DNA from: JAKAQB01 sp027320105
GTDB taxonomy: Bacteria; Actinomycetota; Acidimicrobiia; Acidimicrobiales; Palsa-688
Direction of reading: 5' to 3'
DNA: 10,069 nt
Assembly: GCA_027320105.1 (NCBI GenBank)
Contig: DAHVMA010000060.1
Span: 1-10,069 of the forward strand
Numbering within the stretch: the first letter of the stretch is position 1; each line of letters begins with the position of its first letter. Shown piece after piece: positions 1 to 5,895 of this stretch. The position numbers and the translations under genes were made by a program. Under the pieces are notes generated by a model. The model was not told the origin of the DNA and did not search any database. It worked only from the letters and a program-made list of their open reading frames with translations.

Positions 1-795
1 GCGAACTTCTCCCTCGAGGGCCCGGTGCGGGCCGTAGCGACCTGCAAGATACCCGTATGGGCCGCCATCGGCCATTCCACCGATGACGTCCTCGTAAACG
101 AGGTGGCCAATCGCTCGCTGGCAAACCCGAACGACGCCGCCGCCGAGCTGAACTCACTCGTCATCGCCTTTGAGAGATTTCTGACGGATCGCACCCACGA
201 ACTCACCATCGGAGCGAGGCGAACACTCACAGTCGGTGCGGCGCGCTTCGAACGCGGCCGCTCGATGCTCTACACGGCGGCATCGCACCGGCTATCCGCC
301 TTCAAGTCGCATCCAGGTGATCTTGGCTGGGAGTTGAAGATCGCGGTGAAGGAGCGGCTCGATCACCAACACGTCTTCCTAACCACAGCCACCACCCGAC
401 TGCAGTCGGCGGCGCGACTCCGTACCACTAGAGCACGATTCGAGCGAGAAGGACTCAGCGCGGCCCTGGAGCGCTCAGGCGTGTGGGACAACATGCAGCG
501 GCGGCGAGAGGCGTTGGTATTGGCCACGGAACGTTTGGGGGTGGCCGCCCACGCTGCCCTTTCCCGGCACGGAGCGCGGCTGGACCTGACGCAAAGCAAG
601 GTGGACGGACTCGACCCGGCCATAGTCCTGGCGAGGGGCTACGCGATGGTGATGCGTGGCAGCAAGAGGGTGGCCTCGGTGCGGGATTTGGTTTCGGGCG
701 AGACGGTGGAAACTCGATTTGCGGACGGGTCGGCGCAGGCTACGATCAGCTCGATCGCGCCGGGACCGGCATCAATGGAAGAAGCGGAGAATTAG
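1..795 (+). CDS. xseA: Exodeoxyribonuclease VII large subunit, C-terminal 264 residues (5' end outside window)
   Basis: This is the large, catalytic subunit of exodeoxyribonuclease VII, a cytoplasmic enzyme that degrades single-stranded DNA from either end to oligonucleotides. The reading frame is open from base 1 to a TAG at 793-795, so the start and the N-terminal OB-fold are missing; family members are usually 400-450 residues. Seen in the sequence: the block SLEGPVRAVATCKIPVWAAIGHSTD near the window edge matches the family's catalytic-core motif (GHETD in E. coli). The His and final Asp, reported as essential in E. coli XseA, are retained here as H25 and D28 (window numbering); the Glu between them is Ser. 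A long charged helical region follows (about residues 45-195), as expected for the coiled coil. The C-terminal LDPAIVLARGYAMV is the family's closing motif. It abuts xseB with no gap, the normal operon order. Confidence 0.95.
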   Translation, partial: ANFSLEGPVRAVATCKIPVWAAIGHSTDDVLVNEVANRSLANPNDAAAELNSLVIAFERFLTDRTHELTIGARRTLTVGAARFERGRSMLYTAASHRLSAFKSHPGDLGWELKIAVKERLDHQHVFLTTATTRLQSAARLRTTRARFEREGLSAALERSGVWDNMQRRREALVLATERLGVAAHAALSRHGARLDLTQSKVDGLDPAIVLARGYAMVMRGSKRVASVRDLVSGETVETRFADGSAQATISSIAPGPASMEEAEN

Positions 796-1032
796 GTGGC
801 GAACACGAACGAGAAAAGCGAAAAGGAAGTCTCCTTCGAGGAGGCGCTCGAGCGGATCGAAGCCATCATCAAGAGAATTCAGTCGGGGAAATCACTTGAC
901 TCCCTGGTGGATGACGTCAAGGAGGCCAAGGATCTGATTGCGCTTTGTGAGCGCAAGATCTCCTGGACCGAGGGTGAGCTCGCCAAGATGCTCGGCGACC
1001 AGCCGGCTGATGCGGGCGAGGATCCCTTCTAG
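796..1032 (+). CDS. xseB: Exodeoxyribonuclease VII small subunit
   Basis: This is the small subunit of exodeoxyribonuclease VII, several copies of which decorate the XseA coiled coil and are needed for activity in the characterised enzyme. The protein is 78 residues, normal for the family. It has the signature SFEEALERIEAIIKRIQSGK (residues 13-32) followed by a second amphipathic helix ending in LCERKISWTEGELAKML, giving the expected two-helix hairpin, and an acidic tail. The start is a GTG lying directly after the xseA TAG, with GGAG at 786-789 six bases upstream as ribosome binding site, so the two genes are probably translationally coupled. The stop is TAG at 1030-1032. Nothing about the gene looks abnormal. 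Confidence 0.95.
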   Translation: MANTNEKSEKEVSFEEALERIEAIIKRIQSGKSLDSLVDDVKEAKDLIALCERKISWTEGELAKMLGDQPADAGEDPF

Positions 1033-1063
1033 ACGGATCGACCTGGCCGCATCCCTTGTCGAT

Positions 1064-1112
1064 AAAGGCCAGCTCGGGCGGCCGCTAGGACAATCCGCCA
1101 CAGCGGGCCTTT
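1064..1112 (+). other. Nested inverted repeat between xseB and tRNA-Arg (possible terminator)
   Basis: AAAGGCC at 1064-1070 can pair with GGCCTTT at 1106-1112, and inside this GGCGG (about 1077-1081) can pair with CCGCC (1095-1099). The position 30-80 bases after the xseB stop suits a transcript end, but there is no clear U-run after the outer stem, so it is at best a weak or factor-assisted terminator. Confidence 0.3.
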
Positions 1113-1175
1113 GCCGGTAGACTCCATATCCGCTGCGGCATCCGGCCGTCCGACGGATCGCGAGCGAGCGAGGTT

Positions 1176-1250
1176 GCCCCCGTAGCTCAGGGGATAGAGC
1201 AGTGGTTTCCTAAACCATGTGCGCAGGTTCGAATCCTGCCGGGGGCACCA
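1176..1250 (+). tRNA. tRNA-Arg(CCT)
   Basis: This is a full cloverleaf with the 3' CCA encoded. The acceptor arm GCCCCCG pairs with CGGGGGC before the discriminator A. The D arm contains AGCTCAGGGGATAGAGC. The anticodon arm is GTGGT-TTCCTAA-ACCAT, giving anticodon CCT, which reads the AGG arginine codon. The T arm is GCAGG-TTCGAAT-CCTGC. AGG is a rare codon in high-GC actinobacteria, so this is a minor tRNA. Its 3' half is a common target for tyrosine-recombinase elements, and an integrase remnant does follow it directly (see 1296-1483). Confidence 0.97.
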
Positions 1251-1295
1251 GATCAGAGACCTAATCTCGGCGGATTGGACCCCATAGGACACCTG

Positions 1296-1483
1296 GTGAG
1301 ACAACAGCGAGCTACTGCCAGGGTCTGCGAGGCTCGATCATTGAACTCAAGCTCGCCGCCGACGGGACCCGCCGCTGGAGACTTCGAGCCTTCCTCGGCC
1401 GCGACGTCGTCACCGGCTAACCGCGGTACTTACGCCGGAACTTCCGCGGGACAAGGCGCGCCAGACGGCAAGCCAAGTCGTGT
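1296..1483 (+). pseudogene. Remnant of a phage-type tyrosine integrase (N-terminal arm-binding part)
   Basis: In the frame of 1322-1483 the sequence reads GSIIELKLAADGTRRWRLRA, then FLGRDVVTG, a TAA stop at 1418-1420, then PRYLRRNFRGT. This resembles the N-terminal beta-sheet domain of actinobacterial tyrosine integrases, which typically read like 'DGTRRWRYRAYLGRDPVTGK..R.FRGTKREA' (recognised from memory, not searched). A plausible original start is the GTG at 1296, whose product VRQQRATARV would need a frameshift near 1322 to join the rest. No SAM-like core-binding domain or catalytic R..HxxR..Y domain follows; the reading runs straight into a transposase remnant instead. It sits 45 bases after the tRNA 3' end, the usual place for an integrase of a tRNA-targeting element. 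It is non-functional: one stop, a probable frameshift and no catalytic domain. Confidence 0.5.
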
Positions 1484-2075
1484 CTAACCGTGGTCGACTG
1501 CCTCGTGCGCCGCAAGTGGATCGCCGGCATCATCTCCTCGCAGGAAACGTCCACCCAAGTTGAGATCGTCTTCACAGACGTGCTCGTCGCCGAGGGCTTT
1601 CGACCACGCTGCAGCGAGAGCGGGCGCGCTAGCAGACCCGACCGTCGACGACGGGACGCGGCCGATCCTGTTGGCGGTGTCGGACTACGGGCCGCAGACG
1701 AACTCGGACTTGACGCGCGAATTCATGGCCATGTGCTCCATAGCCCAGCACTTCGGCTGGCCGGGCACCCCGCCAGACCAGTCCTGGATCTAGAGATTCA
1801 AAGGCCATCTACAGGACGAGTATCCGCACCTGTTGGCGATCGCCGAGCCGGCCGTACCGCGCGCCGAGTTCCCCTTCATCCGCGAGCCGTGGAATGGGGT
1901 TCGCGTCCAAGCCGGGATCGGGCATGTGACGCCGACCGACGAGCACGAAGGTCGGGTTCCCACCATCCGTAAGGCCCGGCAGGCCGGCCTCGAAACGGCG
2001 CGGCTACGTCGCCTCGCCTTCCGTCGAAACAGAGACCAGCAGCACCAAAACCGGGGGCCTCACGATGCCGTTTGA
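1484..2075 (+). pseudogene. Broken DDE transposase (integrase-core/rve, IS3-like), C-terminal part
   Basis: This is the catalytic part of a cut-and-paste type transposase in two reading frames. The first piece (frame of 1490) reads RRKWIAGIISSQETSTQVEI and on to VLVAEG. A one-base insertion near 1598-1601 (CTTTCG where CTTCG keeps the frame) then shifts to the frame giving DPTVDDGTRPILLAVSDYGP, and later AQHFGWPGTPPDQSWI. Next comes a TAG at 1791-1793, after which the same frame continues RFKGHLQDEYPHLLAI and AGIGHVTPTDEHEGR to a TGA at 2073-2075. In relatives the residue after DQ.WI is the catalytic Glu of the DDE triad, so the amber codon replaces the active-site residue. The Asp in VSDYGP is the second acidic residue; the first is probably D at 1496-1498. 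The N-terminal HTH part and both terminal inverted repeats are not recognisable. The gene cannot encode an active enzyme. Confidence 0.8.
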
Positions 2076-2118
2076 TCGAATGGGGATCCGTGACGCGAAG
2101 TCAGAAACAGGTCAGCAC

Positions 2119-2169
2119 GCTGTCTTGCGACAGCCTGCTTATCGGGAGGTCTTGGGCTATGAAGCCCAG
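2119..2169 (+). other. Two tandem small hairpins in the leader of the LuxR-family gene
   Basis: GCTGTC (2119-2124), loop TTGC, GACAGC (2129-2134) forms a perfect 6-bp stem with a tetraloop. TGGGCT (2153-2158 region), loop ATGA, AGCCCA (2163-2168) forms a second, extendable by a T-G pair. A weaker GGGG/CCCC pair lies at 2196-2210. No U-run follows either stem. They occupy the 210-base gap between the transposase remnant and the regulator, where I see no credible gene. They could be leader RNA structure, operators or the edge of the mobile element; the sequence does not decide. Confidence 0.35.
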
Positions 2170-2285
2170 TCGGGGCCCGGTTTGTTTGTAATGGTGGGGA
2201 CTTTTGCCCCTGGCTGGGTTGTATGGGCGCTCGTTACCGTCGAAGGCGAGGCTAGAGCGCTCGTCCTGAAGGGGTTGACCGGGTT

Positions 2286-5200
2286 TTGGCTGTGGACAGG
2301 CAGGGGAATGGCCTGAGGGGAGCTTCACCGGGTGCGCCGGGGAGCAACGGAACCGATGGTCGGGGGCCGGGGACGGGTGTGGCCGTCGGTGTGGTGCGCC
2401 TGGCGCCGGTCGGGCTGGCCTCCCCGGCAGCCAGCGTCCACCGTCGGGCAATGGCGTCGGCGGCGGCCGGCCTGGGCCAGATGGTGAGGGCGGAGGATCG
2501 GCTCTGGGAGCACGGTGAACACCTGGCTGTGTCGATCGGCGGTGTCGGTACGGCGCCGATGGCGCGACGGGTCGGGCAGCGCCTGGCGTCGGTGGTGAGC
2601 GACGCGGTGCGGAGCATCGCCCCGCTCGAGGTGGTGGTAGGGGTGGCGTGGGGCCCATCGGGGGTGGCGCCTGAGACGTTGGAGCGGAAGGCTGCCGCCG
2701 CGGCAGAAGCCGGTGTCGACGGCCCCGGGGTGGTGGTGGTGCGCGACCGTGGTGATAAACGGGCGACGGGCAGTGGGCGCGCCGGTGTGATCAGGTCCGA
2801 GCCGCACGGCTCCCGCCCGGCATCGGTGGCCGGGGTTGCCCGTCGGTCCGCGTTCGTGGGCCGGGCAGCCGCCCTTGAGGTGCTGCGCGAAGCGTGGGCG
2901 GACGCGCTGGCCGGAACGCCGCGCCTAGTGGGGGTGGAAGGCGAGGCGGGCATCGGCAAGACCGCTCTGCTGCGCGCCGTAGTGGCCGAGGTCGACCCGG
3001 CGTCGGTGTTGTGGGTGGCGGGCGATGACGACGAACGGGCGCTCGCGTTCGGCCTAGTGGGTCGGCTGGCAGCGGGTGCTGGAGCGCCTGGGCTGGCCGC
3101 GACGTTGCGGGACTGGGCAGCGAGCCTGGGACCGGGCTCCGATCCGCTGCTGGTGGGGGCGGGGTTGCTCTCCGTCTTGACCGCCGGGTCCGATCCGCTG
3201 CTGGTGGTGATCGATGACGGACACCTGGCCGACAGTCCCTCGCTGGCGGCGTTCAGGTTCGTGGCCCGCCGGCTGCTGCGGGATCGGGTCTTGATGGTGC
3301 TCGCCTTCCGCCCCGAGGAGCGCAGCGCTTTGGGGTCGGGGTGGGAGGCGTTGCTGGCCGAGCCGGGGTCGGCAACGGTCCGCCTGGAGGGCCTGGCGCC
3401 AGACGAGTTGATGGCGCTGGCCGTCGCTTTGGGCACCGGGCCGCTATCTCCGGCGGGCGCGGCTCGGCTGTTCGAGCACACCGGGGGCCACCCGCTGTAT
3501 GCCCGGATGCTGCTCGATCAGCTACCGACGGTCATCCTCGAGCAGACAGGGAACGTCCTGCCCGCCCCGGCCTCGCTGGCCCAGGCGATCGTGGGCCGCC
3601 TCGGGTCGTGTGCGCCGGCGACCCGTGAGCTCTTGGCGGCGATCGCTGTGATGGGCATGGGCTGCGATCTGGCGCTGCTCGCAAAGTTGGTCGGGACAGC
3701 CGAGCCCGAGGCGGCGGCGGGCGAGGCGGCGCGGGCGGGGCTGCTAGTTAGAGAGCCGGGCCCCGACGGTGTTCGGGTGGCGTTCTCCCATCCGCTGGTG
3801 CGCGCTGCGATCTACCACGACATCGACCCCGTCGAGCGACGCCGCCTGCACGCCCGGGCGGGCGGGCTTTTGGCAGGCGGGTCGGGTCTGGCTCACCGGG
3901 TAGCCGCCGCAGAGGGCCCCGACGGAGGCTTGGCCGACGAGCTAGAGCGGGCGGCCCATGCCGATGCGGGCCAGGGTCGGCTGCACCAGGCGGCTTTGGG
4001 CCTATGGCGGGCGTTCGAGCTCACCCCTGCGGGCCCGCAGCGTTCCCGCCGTCTGCTGACGGCGGTCGAGGCCCGTGTAGGCGCTGGCGGCGTAGCCATC
4101 GCGGAGCGGGCCGAACAGGAGCTGTCCGCCCTGGTCCCCGACCCGTGGGTCGACTACGTGGTCGGGTTTCTGGCCTGGGGTGGTGGGCGTTTCCCCGACG
4201 CGGCCGCCAGGCTGGAGCGTGCCTGGTTCGGGTTGGAAGCCGGCTCGCGCCCGGAGGGTGCCCCGGCGGACCTGGCTGGCCGGGTCGCCACGGTGTTGGC
4301 GATGATCGCCACGTTGCGGGTGGACCATGCCGAGATGATCCGCTGGAGCGCGAACATGGCCGCCCGGGTCTCCGCACCGGCGCTCACCGCCTTGGCCAAG
4401 ATGGTCGGGGCGCTGGGGGCGGCGATTGGCCCAGGCGGCGACCCGGCCGCCCTGCTCGCCGGAACACCCGCCCTTGCCAACCCCGCCGACCTCGTCCTGT
4501 TGATGACCCGGGGAGTGTTGCGGTGGTGGGCGGACGACCTGCCCGGAGCCTACGGTGACCTGGTGTCGGTCGTAGAGCGGGCCGCCCGGGGAGAGGAGTT
4601 GGCCTGGCCGAGCTTCGCCCTGGGCGCGCTCGGTGCCACCGCCTACCGGCTGGGCCGCCTGGAGGAGGCCGTGCTGTACGGGGAGCTGGCGGTGGCTACC
4701 GCCAGCGAAGCCGGTCGGGGCTCGGCCCTCGCCGTCCTGCATGCCTGGGCCTGCTATCCCCACGCGGCCAGGGGCGAGTGGGAGCCCGCCGAATCTCATG
4801 CCGCGGCCGCGGCGGAGTGGGCTGCGCGAACCGGCATGGCCCCCCCGCAGGTCGCTCCCGCCGCGGCCGCCGCCGCGATCGCCGACGCCCGCGGCGACAC
4901 CGACGCCTTCGCCGTCGCCGCCGCCGCCATAGAGGCGGTAGGCGGGTCGCCGTACTGCAACGTCGACGGGTTCGGGCCGGCCCTCGCCGACGCCCTGGCC
5001 CGCACCGGCCGGCACGTCGACGCCGATGCCGCCCTGGACCGATACGAGCAGGCGGCAGCACCCCTGGGGGATCGGCCTTTCGCGGCCATGACCGCAGCCC
5101 GGGTACGCGGCCGGCTGGCGGCAACCGGGGGAGACTGGGAGACGGCCGCAACCCTCTTCCATGCGGCGGTCGAGCTGGCCGGCGGTCTCGCCATGCCCCT

Positions 5201-5618
5201 CGAGGCGGCCAAGGCCCACCTGGCCGCCGGCCAGGCGGCGTTGCAATCCCACCTGCCAAGCCGAGCCGCCCACCACCTGTATGCCGCCCTGGACGTCTTC
5301 GACGCCCTGGGCGCCGACGCATACGCCGCCCAGGCGGTCGCCGCCATCGATTCCGCCGGTCTGGCCCGCCGCCGTCGCGACAGTCTCACCCGGCTGCTCA
5401 CCCCCGCCGAGGGGGCAGTGGCCCGGCTGGTGGCGGCCGGCCTGTCCAACAAGGAGGTGGCCGCCCGCCTGTTCGTCAGCCCGAACGCGGTGGCCTGGCA
5501 CCTGACCCACATCTACGCCAAGCTCGGTGTCTCCTCCCGGCGGGCTCTGGCCGGCCAAATCGCCCCAACCGCCCTGCAGGGCAGACCCAAGCGGACTAGC
5601 CCTACAAATTCGAGCTGA
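2286..5618 (+). CDS. LAL-type LuxR-family transcriptional regulator with N-terminal degenerate GGDEF domain
   Basis: This large ATP-binding transcription factor has 1110 residues from the TTG at 2286. Domain order: a low-complexity N-terminus (1-31); a GGDEF-like fold (about 32-152) in which RAED at 68-71 is followed by HGEHL at 76-80 where GGDEF should be, then VVVGVAW like the family's VSIGVA strand; and a short linker. Next is an ATPase module that opens with FVGRAAALEVL (190-200), with Walker A GEAGIGKT at 219-226 and Walker B-like LLVVIDDGHLAD at 305-316. A long Ala-rich helical-repeat region (about 440-1030) precedes the LuxR HTH at about 1039-1095, with SNKEVAARLFVSPNAVAWHL as recognition region. 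The start is uncertain: the frame is closed by a TAG at 2253-2255, GAAGGGG at 2268-2274 could serve the TTG, and GTG codons at 2292 and 2379 are alternatives. It probably binds DNA as an oligomer in response to a ligand. Its target is inferred to be the downstream pair of genes. Confidence 0.9.
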   Translation: MAVDRQGNGLRGASPGAPGSNGTDGRGPGTGVAVGVVRLAPVGLASPAASVHRRAMASAAAGLGQMVRAEDRLWEHGEHLAVSIGGVGTAPMARRVGQRLASVVSDAVRSIAPLEVVVGVAWGPSGVAPETLERKAAAAAEAGVDGPGVVVVRDRGDKRATGSGRAGVIRSEPHGSRPASVAGVARRSAFVGRAAALEVLREAWADALAGTPRLVGVEGEAGIGKTALLRAVVAEVDPASVLWVAGDDDERALAFGLVGRLAAGAGAPGLAATLRDWAASLGPGSDPLLVGAGLLSVLTAGSDPLLVVIDDGHLADSPSLAAFRFVARRLLRDRVLMVLAFRPEERSALGSGWEALLAEPGSATVRLEGLAPDELMALAVALGTGPLSPAGAARLFEHTGGHPLYARMLLDQLPTVILEQTGNVLPAPASLAQAIVGRLGSCAPATRELLAAIAVMGMGCDLALLAKLVGTAEPEAAAGEAARAGLLVREPGPDGVRVAFSHPLVRAAIYHDIDPVERRRLHARAGGLLAGGSGLAHRVAAAEGPDGGLADELERAAHADAGQGRLHQAALGLWRAFELTPAGPQRSRRLLTAVEARVGAGGVAIAERAEQELSALVPDPWVDYVVGFLAWGGGRFPDAAARLERAWFGLEAGSRPEGAPADLAGRVATVLAMIATLRVDHAEMIRWSANMAARVSAPALTALAKMVGALGAAIGPGGDPAALLAGTPALANPADLVLLMTRGVLRWWADDLPGAYGDLVSVVERAARGEELAWPSFALGALGATAYRLGRLEEAVLYGELAVATASEAGRGSALAVLHAWACYPHAARGEWEPAESHAAAAAEWAARTGMAPPQVAPAAAAAAIADARGDTDAFAVAAAAIEAVGGSPYCNVDGFGPALADALARTGRHVDADAALDRYEQAAAPLGDRPFAAMTAARVRGRLAATGGDWETAATLFHAAVELAGGLAMPLEAAKAHLAAGQAALQSHLPSRAAHHLYAALDVFDALGADAYAAQAVAAIDSAGLARRRRDSLTRLLTPAEGAVARLVAAGLSNKEVAARLFVSPNAVAWHLTHIYAKLGVSSRRALAGQIAPTALQGRPKRTSPTNSS
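2379..2741 (+). other. Degenerate GGDEF-like domain inside the LuxR-family regulator
   Basis: Residues 32-152 follow the GGDEF pattern end to end. A first strand VAVGVVRLAPV stands where VAVLFLDLDGF is usual. A helix leads to GLGQMVRAEDRLW (compare the family's RLRALVRAEDLVARL). HGEHLAVSIGGV replaces GGDEFAVLLPGV. RVGQRLASVV leads to VVVGVAW and ends in LERKAAAAAEAG (compare ADAAMYRAKAAG). The metal-binding acidic residues in the first strand and in the signature are lost, so diguanylate cyclase activity is not expected. R68-x-x-D71 has the RxxD form of the inhibitory c-di-GMP-binding I-site, though one residue closer to the signature than usual. The assignment is by eye, without a profile search. 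Confidence 0.6.
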
Positions 5619-5642
5619 AAAAACTACAAAGGTCTTGTAGGG
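5600..5642. promoter_or_regulatory. CTACAA repeat cluster / dyad, candidate operator
   Basis: CTACAA occurs at 5601-5606 and 5624-5629, and inverted as TTGTAG at 5635-5640. The last two make a perfect dyad with a 5-base spacer, and the outermost pair extends to CCCTACAA (5600-5607) against TTGTAGGG (5635-5642). The cluster overlaps the end of the regulator gene and lies about 60-100 bases upstream of the next start, a suitable place for a LuxR-type binding site. On the minus strand the dyad is followed by six T, so it could also act as a weak terminator for antisense transcripts; no minus-strand gene was found to need one. Confidence 0.4.
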
Positions 5643-5660
5643 ACATCCTGCCGGCCGCCT

Positions 5661-5671
5661 CTCATGATGAG
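5661..5671. promoter_or_regulatory. CTCAT-G-ATGAG palindrome upstream of the small gene
   Basis: This is a perfect 5-bp inverted repeat around a central G, 33 bases before the start at 5704. It may mark a regulator half-site or lie near a -10 element (CATGAT at 5663-5668 is a weak match); a convincing -35 at normal spacing was not found. Confidence 0.25.
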
Positions 5672-5703
5672 AAAAGCAACGATCTCGTCGATAGGAGCGG
5701 CCG

Positions 5704-5895
5704 ATGCGGTTCGGTGCCGAGGTGCGTTGGAGCCCCGAAGGCGTCCTCGAAGGCGAAATCGCCACCGAAGCCACGCCGCCGGAAACTTTCCACGGGGTCA
5801 TCCAGCTCGTCGGGCTACTCGAAGCCCACCTCGGACCGCCGCCCCCGCCGCCGCCCGACGACATCGATGACTCTTTTCAGAGGAGGTCGCCATGA
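5704..5895 (+). CDS. Small orphan protein (63 residues) with polyproline run, coupled to the giant secreted protein
   Basis: I do not recognise this family. The product starts MRFGAEVRWSPEGVLEGEI and continues with a short helix-like VIQLVGLLEAHLG (about residues 33-45). It then has seven consecutive prolines (about 46-52) and an acidic-to-basic tail DDIDDSFQRRSP. There is no signal peptide, membrane segment or cysteine, so a cytoplasmic protein is likely. Support for it being real: AGGAG at 5693-5697 six bases before the ATG; a stop (TGA, 5893-5895) that overlaps the start of the next gene as ATGA; and an AGGAGG for that next gene inside its own last codons. The run of prolines would normally need EF-P for efficient translation, so it could slow ribosomes just before the coupling point. 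A chaperone, regulator or leader role are all possible; nothing decides among them. Confidence 0.7.
   Translation: MRFGAEVRWSPEGVLEGEIATEATPPETFHGVIQLVGLLEAHLGPPPPPPPDDIDDSFQRRSP
5881..5886 (+). promoter_or_regulatory. Ribosome binding site AGGAGG of the giant secreted protein
   Basis: A perfect anti-Shine-Dalgarno match, five bases before the ATG at 5892, decides the start of the long gene and lies inside the end of the small upstream gene. Together with the ATGA overlap it indicates strong, coupled translation. Confidence 0.85.

Noticed and set aside
1111..1123. TTGCCG and TAGACT as promoter elements of the tRNA
   Set aside because: The two hexamers are adjacent rather than about 17 bases apart, so they cannot be one promoter; TAGACT alone is too weak to call.
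1176..1250. Search for a second copy of the tRNA 3' end as attR within the window
   Set aside because: By eye no repeat of the TTCGAATCCTGCC segment occurs downstream within 10 kb, so the element boundaries cannot be set from this window.
1275..1487. Open frame of 70 codons after the tRNA
   Set aside because: The integrase-like reading is in another frame; this frame gives a Ser/Pro/Ala-rich product of no recognised family.
2065..2316. Open frame of 83 codons overlapping the start of the regulator
   Set aside because: There is no ribosome binding site, no recognisable similarity and no sensible composition, and it overlaps two hairpins and the start of a well-supported gene.
2252..3481. Minus-strand open frame of about 409 codons
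   Set aside because: It is antisense to the GGDEF-like and ATPase part of the regulator; the product is Ser/Pro/Ala/Arg-rich with no motif.
4002..5864. Long open frame of about 620 codons on the minus strand, opposite the LuxR-family gene
   Set aside because: It lies antisense to a gene with clear Walker and HTH motifs. Its product is low-complexity Gly/Arg-rich with no recognisable domain, as expected for a shadow frame in very GC-rich DNA.
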